Source of the DNA: Gorsachius magnificus
Taxonomy: Eukaryota; Chordata; Aves; Pelecaniformes; Ardeidae
Length of the DNA: 64,000 bases
Direction: 5' to 3'
Assembly (NCBI GenBank): GCA_034008185.1
Contig: CM067081.1
Span: forward strand, 12,833,821-12,897,820
Below the pieces are notes generated by a model that was not told the DNA's origin, searched no databases, and saw only the letters and a list, made by a program, of their open reading frames with translations. Numbering within the stretch: position 1 is the stretch's first letter; each line of letters starts with the position of its first letter. The position numbers and the translations under genes are program-made. Shown piece after piece: positions 26,651 through 64,000 of the stretch.

Positions 26651-28589
26651 TGAATTTTCAGTGATATTTTATTAATGTTTGCATGCCCTACACGTCCTTT
26701 GGAGAACCACACGGGTGAAAATCAGAGCACAGGAACTTTACCCACTTATCAGTTTTTATTAGTGTTAAGGAAACCAAACAGCCTTCATCAAGAAACAAAA
26801 TATACACATGTAGTCAATTTGTTGATACAGAATAACGCTATGAACCATCTTACATCGTGATTGTATGCAAGAGCAGATCTGCCCTTCCGCCTTAAAGCAA
26901 ATCCAAGTCCTTCAGGAGGTGTTTTGTGTGGATCCTTTGCGCTGTTGAGCCCCGTAACCGATGCGGCGGTGCTATACAGCCTGCTGCTCCGTCTGTCAGG
27001 AGGTGGCTGTGGATTGCTGTGTAAGTAAGTACTGAGACGCTTCTCGCGGCAGAGATGGAGACCCGGGGCGGGGGGAATTACTGGTACTGCCTCGGAAGGA
27101 ATGTGGCTTTTGAAAGGCAGTTTCTTATGTGTAAATTGGTCCCCTCTTGTACCCTCTCAGAAAATACTTCCCTATTGCAGAAGAGGGGCAGAGTGCAGCA
27201 GCGTGCCGATGGGCATATTAAAGAGGTGACCACAGCATGGGCTCCTGTCACAAAGGAGCAGCATGGAACCCAGACTGAGCAGTGCACGGAGATGAGAAGC
27301 AGCCCGGAGTAAAGACCCTGGCATGTACATAACTTCCTTTGCTGTGAGCCCCATCTTCTACAACCCTGCCCTTAACTATTTGGAAGAGCAGTGGGGCGGC
27401 TGTGATTTCACCAAGTGTGTTTTTTATCTCCACTTCTACAGTAAAATTTGCATTAAAATTGAACTTGGACTTAAGTTTTTAGTCAGGTGCCACTAATTCT
27501 TGAAGTATGCTATGAGGAAAAAGACCCAAAGGTAGGGCTCAGAAACTGGCTAAGCTGTTTGGTCTACCAGGATAAGCTTAAGCAGCAGTGGCAATGCAGG
27601 CAGAAAGGCTTCTTTGGTTGATAGACAGTTGCTTCCATTAGTTAACAGAAAACCAAAATACCTTAAGTATGCCACTATGATCCCGCACAGAAGCATTAAG
27701 GTCACTAACTACGCTGACCCAAGCAAAATGAAATGACTGATCCCGCAGTTTGCACGTGCCCCTTGGTGTTCCATTGCCTCTCCCCGATGAGCATGAGGCA
27801 CTGGAGGACAGGGGAGCTGCAGAAAGCCCAGGGGAGCCACGCTCTGCTACCCCCTCGGAAACAGCGGTGCTGAAGTCGCACACCACAATAAACCGTAAGG
27901 GAGACCCTAAATTTGTGGAGATGGAAGTAAATGTCCTACAAAGTCAAGTCACGTAGGTTGCTCCTCTACCACCATGTTTTACTGGTAGAAGCTGCCCTGT
28001 CTTTTAAATAAGGCATCGCTTACATGGCTTCCTATGGTCTAGATCAAAGCGAAGGGAAGAGTGAGAGCAGCGGTGCGTTTCAGATGCCACCACTGCTCGT
28101 CCCTGGGTGTGCTGGCAAACGCTCTCGCTGACGCCCCTACGCAGACGTTAATAGCGGAGGGTTCCGTGACTGCAGCCGTGTTCCAGGCTCCAGTGCAGCC
28201 ACAGTCAGCATTTCCTTTTAGCCAAGGGGAGATTTTTCAAACTTCTCAGCAGACGCTTTGCCTCCGCAGTACTTCACTCTAGTACCCAGCCTCTCTTTAA
28301 AGCCACGCGATTTCCAGCACATAAGTGAACAAAGAGCGAGCTCTTAGGTGGCAAGTGCAATTAGCTTGTATTGGAATCTAGCCACTGAGAAGGTTAATTG
28401 CATAGGGGGCCTTGTTTGTTTGTTTGTTTTTGCTTAAGCTTCCTCTAGTGCTACAGTACTAATAAATTACCCTGGAGAGAAATAAATAAATAGGTTGGCA
28501 TCTCCCAGATACCACACTAGAAATCCGGAGGGTTTCAGAAAAGCAGCCCCCGTGGTCCTGGGAAGGTTCTGGGCAAAAAAAAGTCCGTA
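26651..28589 (-). other. MTMR2: Probable MTMR2 3' UTR
   Basis: The 1.9 kb downstream of the MTMR2 stop has no other gene. On the minus strand, AATAAA hexamers occur at 26755-26760 and 26668-26673 and could end the transcript. The human MTMR2 3' UTR is also long. Short CpG-rich patches occur near 26950-27070 and 28070-28160. Which hexamer is used cannot be told. Confidence 0.4.
28412..28492. repeat. (TTTG)n and (AAAT)n short microsatellites
   Basis: About four TTTG units at 28412-28430 and three AAAT units at 28481-28492, both just downstream of the MTMR2 stop in gene sense. Confidence 0.7.
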
Positions 28590-54114
<25,525 letters not shown>

Positions 54115-57100
54115 CTAGGCAAAAGACAGAGGCAGAAAAAGAAATTCATTACTTTTTCATAAACCAAGAAGTTTACGCTTACCTGCAATGGGTCAACAAT
54201 ATCAAGGACAACAACTATTCAAAGATCTTGAGGTATTGCCTAGTGTCTCAGCCTCTGAAAGGTCAACACAAAGCATGTGAAAGACCTCCACGCAGCTCCT
54301 CGAGCATACCATTGGGCCACGCACAAGTGTTTAAGCAAGGTTGCCTGGGATGGAGAAGCTGTTCGAAGCAGGCCCTGTGCTTTGGCAGCACACTTCCCAG
54401 ATGACTGCCTTTCATGCCCCAACCTTCTCCTCTTCAACCCATCGTCATGAGTCAAACTCTCTGTCCACACAGTTACACACAAAACCAAAGGGATCAGTTC
54501 TTTTCCTGGTCAAAGTGATCAACTGTTACCATGATGCTATAAACTATCAAGTAGATCAATTTCTAGCTTATGCTGAGGAAAGTTAAAAGGGACACTTTGT
54601 CACACCTCTGTCTTCAGCGAGGGTCCAACAACTGCAAAGATTTGACTCAGCAGTCATGACTTGTTACAAAGGTTATATTTTGATAGGCACGTCTAAGAGG
54701 TACAGTTTCAATTGGTTTTGGCTGCCAAATGACCCCTCCTCCACTTTCCTTCAGGATAAAGTTATACCACAGGGCATTATTTCCACAAATATGATTGCAT
54801 TTACACACGGGTTTTCACAAGAACATCTGCTATCACAAGCAAATGGACATTTTAGGAAAGCACAGCTGTAACTATGAAAGCATAACCTGAGGTCTAAACC
54901 TATGCTGAGAACTAGGGAAGAAGAGCGTATGTAAGTGACCAAGATGAAGGCTAAGTCTATGTGGCCAAACGCAGATGGATTTAATCCTTGAACCGATGAA
55001 AAGACCACAACCACAGCAGCACACCAGTTGCTCAACCTAGTAACACAAGCAGAGAGCAGGTAAATTAGTCCAGACTCCGCCTCATGCTGCAGACCACAAG
55101 ACTTTGGGTTTGAAGCTGGTGTACATCCCGCCTGGTTGATGTAGGCAGAGAGAGCTCATGTCCGCTCACACCTCAATGTGCAGACTTGCCCCAAATGCTT
55201 TCTCTTATCTTAACGTGAGGAAAGAGAATTGTTTTAATTTGATATCAGAAAATCCCTGCAAAGAAAATTCAAAGACATGGCCTAAAGTGGCACTCTAGTG
55301 ACACGTCTGTGGTCAACTTTCATGTAGGATCAAGCCAGTAGGAGAGCCTCAGGGAAGAAGAATTCTCTAAACTATGCAAAAAATGAAAACAAAACCCAAA
55401 GAAACCCCATGCCATGATAAAATCACGTTCCAGCATTTTCACACAACAGACTGATGTCTAGATGAAAAGATTAACAAGATCAAAGCCTTCTTGAGAATAA
55501 GATGTACATTTTAAAAAATGCATTCAAAAGACACTTAAAAAAAAAAAAAAGCAATCACAGTCCTGGCTTCCCAACAGGAACCTCACAACTGCACCCACTT
55601 AGGCGTGCTCTTACCAGGGAAGCTGCCAGAGCAGCTGGACTGGGGTCTACAGGATGGGTAAAGGCAGGTCGCCATAGACAGAGCTCCCACTGAACTTGCA
55701 GGAAAGCTTCTCCTCCCCCACATCAGCATACCAGTAAAAACAAGGTTTTGCTGGTATAACTAGCAGAAGTCTATGCTGAGGACTTCTTGTCAGCGCAGCT
55801 GTGTTGGCCAAAGATCAGACAGCCCATCAAAGCCCTGACTGACTGCCTCCCTGACAAAAGCCTGAGATGTAGACCCACTCTCAACTCCTGCATGTTGATT
55901 TTTGCGCTTGAGTTACAGCCTTAAAATTAGCAGGGTAACATCTGGATTATGCCAAATGAGACCGAGGTTTCTGGATAATTAGCCTGTACATGGTGGTCAT
56001 CTTTGTGGCCTTTTGTCTTGGAAGGACATTAGTAAAAATACACTCTGCATTCAGGACATGATCGCAACTTCTTTGGGAAGGCCCGTACCCCAAACGGGCA
56101 GCAGCTGCTGCTGGGATCACTTCGGTCAACAGCTGGATTCGCTGTTTTCCTGCAGATGTCAGCAGGAGCAGGTCCAGCGGTAAACATTTGGAGGACTGGG
56201 CTGTATCTTATGCCAAAACAAATATGAGGTAAGATACATAGAAAGCATTTTGTATGACAAACAGCTGCCATGATGGTGGGCAGTGCTCAGGTGGGTTTTA
56301 ACCACTGTGCGGGGAGAGAAGGAGGGAAGAGGCAAACAGTAAGAAAGACAAAGACCTCCACGTCAACACCGTTCTGCTAAAGAGAAGGTTGAAAGCTTTT
56401 TCAGTTTAAAAACTGGCTCTTCTAAGTCTAATAAAATCCATCTGCTCACTCACACTCTGTGAAATGTGGAGTCCCCAGGGTCAGAGGAAAGGATTAGCAA
56501 TCCAAACCTGCGCTCATTGCAACACAGGGCAGTGGATGGATGGCCTCCTGGAAGCACAGCACTTCAAGGTCAAACAGCTTCTGCCCCATTGCCTCCCCCC
56601 CCGCCTTTTTTTTTCTCCTTTCTGGGTTTTTTTTCTTTTATTTTGCACAGAACTGAGGACTAAACTGCCATTTTCCCCATCCCCCAGCTGACCTCAGCCA
56701 CACGACCTACCTCAGGCAGCACACCACCGACTGCCTTCAGGATGATTTCAAAGCCAACACAAGCGTATCGCCCCTGGATAACAGCCACCCTTCCCAAGAG
56801 GCTGAGACAGACAGGGTCAGAAAGCTCAGGACAAATGATTCTCTGGTGTGCTGGTCTTTGCAGCATCTGCCCAGCTTTAGACCTCGAATGAGCCTCATAG
56901 CCCTCATAGCTGGAATGTGAATGCTTGAAACCCATCCTGGCAGAAACCATAAAATGAACGGTAGGCATTTTCCCGAAAGCCACCTCCATTGATGGCTCCT
57001 TAAAATTGATTTGGGGAAACGCAATCTGTGTGCAGCTGACACTGCAGGCAGCAGGTGCAGGAGAAGACATCTGGGGCAGCACTAAAGGGCAGGGGTTGGC

Positions 57101-59308
57101 AGGAGGGAGGAGAAGTGGGTGGATAAGGAAAGAGGAGTTTTGGAAACAGATCGGGGGGAAGAATCGGATGGGATAATGCACATGGAGCTCTGGGAGGATG
57201 CTAAGACCATAGATGGACCCTCTGCCATTTATATGACTGAGATGATGACATAAAAAGCTTCTCCGCGTTACTGCTATCTGCCGCCCCCAATCCAAAAACA
57301 GTTCATTAAACTGTCAGAAAAATCTTTTTTTGTACATTAGCCTATTTTCAAGACTCTAAAAATAACACTCCTGGGCCCAGATTTAGCCCTCTGCAAACCT
57401 TGCAAAACAAAATTAAGAGCTCCAGTGAGGCAAGGAAGCAGGGAGGGCAGGCAGGGACGCGACTGCGGCAGCCCGGCTGCCGGAGAGTGACGGCTGGCTA
57501 CTGAGGCATTAACACGACTGAGGCAGGTACCGTATACATCTGTAACTGAAATGTTTCACCTGTGTGCCTCAGGTTTTTAAATTGTTCAAAACAAAGAGAG
57601 CTTTGAGATCTGCAGTGAAGGTTGCAGCCAGAGATGGGCAGAATCGGCATTACTTGGGAACAGGACCATGTCGACACGCTGGCCGTATCTGTCACAAACA
57701 TCACTAAGGTGGCTTCTGTAAGAAACAAATACAACCACCAAAAAATCGGTAGACTATTTGCCTTGCCTCTGAGCCAAGCAAGGTCTTCATTATTTTTTCC
57801 CCACAGAAATGTTATGCTTGGTGACTGAATCTGCAGGGGAATTAAAAGTTTAGTTACATCCCAGAATAACCTTTATTTCTGTTGTCTTCTACTGAGTAAC
57901 ATAATCTGGTAGATCCTACTGATCAGGAGCTCTCCCTCTAGACAGAACAGCTCTCTGGGATGCTGAGCATGGAGCACCTTAGCACCTCAACACAAGTCCT
58001 GCCTCAGCTCAGGGAGGGTGTGAGGACTTCATGCCACCACCTACCTTTGTTCTCTGCTCAAGCAGCAACTTGGCAGAACAAACCCACACTTGCTACATTT
58101 AACAACCGCTTCTCTTACTCCAGGATCCCACCTTGTGTTAGCTCCAGCCCACGTACCCATGGCTGAAGGTGCAGAGCTCTTTCATGCCCTCCCACCTACA
58201 GCACCCAAGGCAGGAAAACCCCAGTGCTGTACTGTTGACACGACTTCCAGACCTCAGCAACAAAGCAATCGCCTCCTTTGCTTGCACGTCTGAGGTCAGG
58301 GAAAGAGGTTTAGATCCTGATAAAAAGGTAAGACTGCTCCCTGCCTCATCCCTCACCTCTTCGTACTGCGATTCAGGATACTGCAGTCCTGCCAAACCTC
58401 CCCAACCATGTGTTCACGCTGCCTCCCAACACAACAGCCAGCACGCTGCTCCAAAAATCCCTCTCCTGGCTGATGTTCCTGCACGACCCATGCACGCAGC
58501 TGATCCCAAGCAGCTACAGCCAGCTCAGGGTGGTACAGAGGAACCTTAACTGCAGGGTCTCAGAAGTCCGTGTATCGCTGAACGCTGCTCCAGAAGACCT
58601 GAGAGGGTGCATGAAACTCTGCATTCAGGGTTTGCTTTAGCCTGTGAACAAAACAACTGATATGTTTTCCTCTTGTATGACCTGAGAGACGTTTGCCTAC
58701 CAGCAGAGCCACGCAGCCAGGATAACACATGTCCTGCGCCGGCTGAGGCCAAGCCAGGATTGCCGCCTCCTACCCGATCTGCCAGCATTCTAATTGCTCC
58801 TGTATCTAGTTCAGTCAAGATGCCTGCGTTAGCTTAATGGCTTTTTTTTAATGGTTGTTTTTCCATAATCTGGACCATTTTGCCAGGACTGGCTTGGGGC
58901 ACGACTACATGAGCGACCCAAGGGGTGTAAACCCAGGGCAAGGGTGGGAGAGCAGCCAGACTGACTAGGGACAGCAACTTTGTCCCTGGACACTGCCGTC
59001 TGCAGCACAAGCCTCCAGCCATTTTCCAGTTACTCTCTTCTACTCTTTCTTCTGAATATTTGAGTCCTGAAACCCACAGACAAAGGTCAGGGGTTTTTAA
59101 CTCCATGCAACATAAGGGGAGACTACAGGTTTGCGTTACCGAATTGCTGTGTAACAGTTCTCCCACGTCTGCACAGATTCTTCTCCCCTGAATCACAATC
59201 AGAATGAACAAAAAGAACCTTTTTTGGTTTAGGCAAAATTTAAATGTACCCTTTTTGTGATTCCTCCCTCCCCCCACCCGAGTTAATCTCTCCTTGGTAA
59301 CCTCCTAC

Positions 59309-59836
59309 ACACTCGTCATGGTTTAACCCCAGCTGGCAACCAAGCCCCACACAGCCGCTCGCTCTCTCCCCACCAGTGGGGTGCGGGAGAGAACTGGAAG
59401 AGTGAAAGTCAGAAAACTCGTGGGTTAAGAACAGTTTAATAATTAAAATAAAATAAAATAATAATATACAAAACAAGTGATGCATAATGCAACTGCTCAC
59501 CACCCACTGACCGATGCCCAGCCCATCCAGAGCAGCAATCACCGCCCCCCCAGCCAACTCCCCCCAGTTTCTATACTGAGCATGACGCTATATGGACTGG
59601 GATACCCCCTTGGCCAGTTGGGGTCAGCTGTCCTGGCTGTGCCCCCTCCCAACTCCTTGTGCCCCTGGCAGAGCAGGGGAAGCTGAGAAGCCCTTGACTG
59701 GTGTAAGCCCTGCTCAGCAACAACCGAACCATCAGTGAGTTATCAACATTCTTCTAGTACTGAATCCAAAACACAGCACTGTGCCAGCTACTAGGAAGAA
59801 AATTAACTCTATCCCACCCAAACCCAGGACAACACT
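59309..59836 (-). mobile_element. Solo LTR of an avian endogenous retrovirus with 5-bp target duplication
   Basis: The LTR itself is 59314-59831 (518 bp), flanked by ACACT at 59309-59313 and 59832-59836. On the minus strand it opens TGTCCTGGGTTTGGGTGGGA and ends GGGGTTAAACCATGACG, where the expected terminal CA has mutated. I recognise this LTR type from many bird genomes. Minus orientation is supported by ATTAAA (59435-59440 on the plus strand as TTTAAT) followed by T-rich sequence, as at an LTR poly(A) site. A 5-bp duplication fits the ERVL class. No internal viral genes, primer-binding site or second LTR are present, so this is a remnant of LTR-LTR recombination and codes for nothing. Confidence 0.85.
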
Positions 59837-62800
59837 CTAAATAATTTTGCACATTTTGAACAGATTTGTAATGCATAAGGCCAGAGCGTTGGTGTAACAT
59901 GTCCGACCTGACACCGTGACCACCTTGCTCCTGCATTATTCCTTTCCCCAAAACCACGCCTGCCCCATCTATTGAAAAGACAAGCTCTCCAGGCTCGGAG
60001 CTGCTTTTGTTCCAGTCACACACAGTCCTGTTCTGTGTTTCCTACAGCAGGAAACCAGCCTCTTAACTGGTCCCTTGACATAAACACATACAACCCGTCT
60101 GTACAGACAAACATTATACACACACAAAATCCCTTTGCATCTGCAGCCCCTGAACTCACAGGTTTGGCATGTCAACCTCGTGAGTACACACTGATCAGCA
60201 GCAACAGGCAGGATACACACTGCAGGGACAAGGATGTGCATGTTATACATGCATGTGTACAAGAATATACACACAGAATTAGCTGATTTTAAAAATATGT
60301 AGCTTTTCAAAATATGGATGAAGTAGGGATTTGAAACTCAACAGCCAAGTGAAAGGATTCTCCTACAGGAAAATATTTGTCTGATACTTCACATTTTAAT
60401 GGACTACCAGGGATGTGGTCCCTGTACTTCTGCCTGTAGTTAACATACCTAAATTTTCCTCTCCCCCCCTGTTTTTCTTCAAATGTCTTTCTCCCAAGGA
60501 CTGACACATGATTAAATTCCTCCTGAATCAGCACTCTTGCCACTCTGGAAGTAGTCAATAAACAGCAGGAATATCCATTTCATCTAAATCTGGAGATCCA
60601 CATCAGAGCTAGTCACCCGAGACGCTCTGTTCACTCCGTGGAAAGCAGAAGATCTAGGAGATTCACCTTTAGGATGAGTGCCTTTCTTTCCACCAAAGTC
60701 TGAGAACTCAGGTAAGTAACTCCAGCGCAGATCTGGTAGGGTGAATCCCATCTCTGGTGCTTCACTGTGGCCAGCGCAGCAGTGCCTGATCTCCTGGACA
60801 TCCTAATACAACTGAGTAGTAACAACCTGTACTTTGCAGAGAGGTTCAAACTTACTCTGTGCTGAGAGGCAGCGGGAGATGAGCCAGGCCAGAGCCAACA
60901 ATTGCACGAACTTCGTTAGAACAGGCATGACTCCAAAGCCTGTAGGATAGTTCTTACTAGCTGAGTTACCAGAGACAGCTTTTGGGTCAGAGCTGGCTCC
61001 TTTCATCTGTCTCAGAGAACCATGTGAGGGCAGTCAGCTGTTCTGCAAAGGCTTAGCCATAGAATTACTTTTACATACTTGATTTTTTTTTTGATTTATT
61101 TTCTTTGTAAATCAAGAGCAAAACACATACACTTAACGTAGCCAATGTTTTTCTCCTTTCAAATGCCTTTTGCTGGTCTCAGACCACGTTCACCTATTCC
61201 TTCTCCTGAATTGCCCTCCCACTCCATCCCTGTCTTCTTTCATGGCTGTTGCCATAAAAGTCAATCAACAAAGGACAGTGCCACCATGGCACATGTATCA
61301 ACATTTATCGTTACCCCAACGGCGGTGTAAAAATCTCTGAAAAAAAAGAGATCCAGCAGCTCTTTACATTCACCTCAGAAAAAAACATGGAGGTCTAATT
61401 CTGTCCAACTGACATTGAGAGAAGCTGCAGAACTGACACCAATAATTGCAGAGTCAAGACCCATATGCTTATTTAGGATAATTTTTCATAGGTGCATTAG
61501 TTTCTTTTCTAAATTGAACATTTCTTACAACAGGAAAAAGGCCACATTTTTTTCTAGCATTTTGCTGCTTAGATGCTTCTGTCTTCTCAATGCTCAATTA
61601 GAAGGACCACAGAACAACAACCGTGCTTACTTGACAAATCCTCCCGTAAACTGCAAACACTGTACTACTTCGGAGAGATTTTCAGCTGCCATTTATGGCT
61701 ATTTCAAGTGTACTTTGAGAAGATTTATGTGCTATGTATTCTACTGAAAATGTAATAAAAAGTAAATCGAGCAAGTAAATGGACTTTGTTGATTATTTCT
61801 GAATCATTAAGAGTACCACAGCAGAGTGACCATGGGAAAGAACAGCAGTATCTCTGCATGACTGAGGCACGGGGACTTTTCTGAGGATTATGACCAGATG
61901 GGTTGAAAAACTACATTAGAGACATTCAGACCACCAAGATATTAATTGCAGGGAAATGCTTTGTGTCTTATTCTTTTGGGATATCAGAAGTTCAAAGGGG
62001 GAAAGACAAAACACCATGGACACATGGATCATTTCAGAATAATACACAGAGAATCAAACATACCATCCAAAGACCACATCGAGCCCATTCAGCTCCTAAG
62101 AGAGCACTCAGCCAAAGGCGGCTTCCTAGCTTGGTTAAAAAAACAACACAAGGGGCATTTAAGTTATCAATAAAATGTTCTGACAACAGTCCTTCTATTA
62201 CACTACTCTAAAGACAATAATCACATACAGTGTACACTGCAACTGCCTTTTAACTATGCTTTCCTAGTCTCGAAAAACCCACTGACACAACTAAAAAAAC
62301 CAAATCACAAACTGTGATCTCTACCTACTGTATATACTTTGAGAAAGTATAAAATGGCTTGAGAAATCACTTGCTTACTTACCACTGTCTTGAAAATCTT
62401 TACAAAGAAGCTGAAGATCAGTGTATTTAAAAAAGCAGCAATACAGTCACCAGGGTAACATAAAGGGACTCCTCTGGAGGAGGAAGTAGCCACCACGCAG
62501 TGTTCCCTTGGGGTTTTCTGCTTTGTTTTTTCCACGATGTGCTTCTCCACTCAGACCCGAGCGTCCAGTGATGAAGAACAGCCTCTCCAGGCTGGTGAAT
62601 CTCCTGGGCTCTCGCTGTATGAGTACAAGGCAAGGCTTAGAAGCTCAAAGGAACACATTGTTGAGGGCCACTCGTTCAGTCACGGCTGGCTTGTCTCTTC
62701 AAGTCTGTATGGCTTGGTGCCTCAAGACAATTCTCTCATTAGGCTCCGACAGAAAGTCGTCATTGACTCAACACAGCAATGCTCCCTGGCACAGAAGGTT

Positions 62801-63416
62801 GCAGATATTATCTATTCAGACAAATCCAACATTTTTTAATACAGAACCTTCTTCATTGCCAAGGGTTCCACATACAACTCAAACGACAACAGCTCTGCTC
62901 TCCACTGGCCGCTCAAAAACTTTGTACAGCCTGTTAGCCTGACTCTTACCCTTCCTTTATTTTTACTGTATTTTGTTTAGAAAACCACTTATACGGGAAA
63001 ATAGATTAAAATTTTCAAGGAAAGCATTAAACGACTTCAGTGAAGTTCATATCACCAGTCTTAAGTAACAGAAAAACACTGACCAAAGAGAGAGTTGTAT
63101 ATTCTAGCAACCAAAATAAGACACAGAAGAGTGTCCCTGTTACCAAGAATTTCACTTTGGAGTTTAGTGATAGGTAAGATAAGGACTGAGGATACAAATA
63201 ATTACAATGAGTAAACAATCCTATGGAGGGGAACAAAGATGTTTCATTTAGTGCAAAAATATCTACAGAAAATCAAATCTTGGCCCCAACTGCATGCAGC
63301 CACAAATCCGCACGCTCCTTTTAAATACTGTGCTTGTTCATTCCTGCCTGATTTGTGCTTAAATCTACAAAAATATAAGGGGGGGAGAGGGGGAGCAGGA
63401 AGAAAGGGGGGGAAAA

Positions 63417-63490
63417 AGCCACTTCTTACCCAGATTTACTCAGCAAAAGGAGAAGCCACTTCTTACCCAGATTTACTCAGCAAAAGGAGA
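63417..63490. repeat. Perfect 37-bp tandem duplication
   Basis: Two head-to-tail copies (63417-63453 and 63454-63490) beginning AGCCACTTCTTACCCAGATT and ending CAGCAAAAGGAGA, with no difference. It lies beside a G/A-rich tract at 63378-63412. The lack of divergence suggests a recent event or a length polymorphism. Confidence 0.92.
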
Positions 63491-64000
63491 ATTCTTGCAG
63501 TTTGTAGCTAGAAGAAATATGGCAGTCGATTAGGAAGAACTGAAAATATTTTTGAGGAACATCTGAAGGCCATTTGCTTACTGTTCTTCGTTTCCCATTC
63601 CTAATAGAAGGCAGTCATAAATGCTCCAAGAGATTTCCTTCACTGTGCATTACTTGCCAAACATTCAGGTACATCTACATAAGAAAAATTAGCAATGCTT
63701 GCCATCTTTGCTCCCTTCTAACTAGATGAGCACTTAGGGAGTATTACTTCCATGTAAAGGAGACAGAAAACTGACTGCATCGGGCTTTTTCCCCATCTAC
63801 TTTGCATGAAATCAATATTTTGCAACCCAGAGCTTGGCTACTCTGTGTTTTTGTTTCCTTGAAAGGGGGAGGTGCAGAAAAGGACTTACTGAGGAGAGGT
63901 GAAGGGAGGGAACCAAGATTTGCTATCTCTCAGGACAGTTTAAAAAGGAAAAGATTGTAATTCTCATGAAATATATAGCATTTACAGTCCTGGAAACTGG

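Larger units (their letters stand above)
54115..64000 (-). other. MTMR2: Upstream MTMR2 intron running off the right edge
   Basis: 9.9 kb. I looked for the Ser-rich N-terminal exon (human end SPDLR) on the minus strand and did not find it. It holds the solo LTR at 59314-59831, a 636-bp unassigned open frame at 56660-57295 and a 37-bp tandem duplication at 63417-63490. Otherwise nothing recognised. Confidence 0.55.

Noticed and set aside
59314..59831. A complete provirus at the LTR.
   Set aside because: Only one LTR is present, directly flanked by its target duplication, with no internal sequence.
62508..62942. 144-codon plus-strand frame near the right edge.
   Set aside because: No recognisable homology and antisense to MTMR2; probably chance.

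Overview
The window is vertebrate genomic DNA, almost certainly from a bird. Three multi-exon genes with GT-AG introns encode proteins very close to their human and chicken counterparts. The interspersed repeats are CR1 LINEs with the typical ATTCTATG tail, plus a solo LTR of a type I recognise from bird genomes. I see no operon, phage, plasmid, CRISPR or other prokaryotic feature. The species cannot be read from the sequence; the LTR type mildly favours a neoavian bird.

Layout: bases 1-3866 carry the first five coding exons of FAM76B on the minus strand, a Cys-rich nuclear-speckle protein with a nine-His run. Its later exons lie beyond the left edge. A CpG island (about 3340-5010) sits between FAM76B and CEP57, whose start codons diverge and lie 851 bp apart. 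It holds ten CCAAT/ATTGG boxes and two E2F-type sites. CEP57 occupies 4717-24684 on the plus strand with eleven coding exons giving a complete 498-residue centrosomal coiled-coil protein. MTMR2 lies tail-to-tail with it on the minus strand: thirteen exons from 54114 down to 28590 encode the last 581 residues of the phosphoinositide 3-phosphatase. About 62 N-terminal residues lie beyond the right edge, judged against the 643-residue human protein. The order FAM76B-CEP57-MTMR2 matches human 11q21.

Repeats: five CR1 copies (about 13345, 17164, 32312, 42890 and 48133) all lie on the plus strand. The one at 32312-33382 keeps a 328-codon open reverse-transcriptase frame. A 518-bp solo LTR with a 5-bp target duplication (ACACT) lies at 59314-59831 in the upstream MTMR2 intron. 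There are also short tandem duplications, microsatellites and one perfect 11-bp hairpin.

The genes do not form one pathway. The shared NF-Y/E2F-type promoter suggests FAM76B and CEP57 may be co-expressed in proliferating cells. I found no convincing undescribed system. The observations best worth checking are a GC-AG intron in CEP57 followed by an in-frame stop and an AATAAA, a possible internal first exon of MTMR2 at 41705-41770, and the dense CCAAT cluster.
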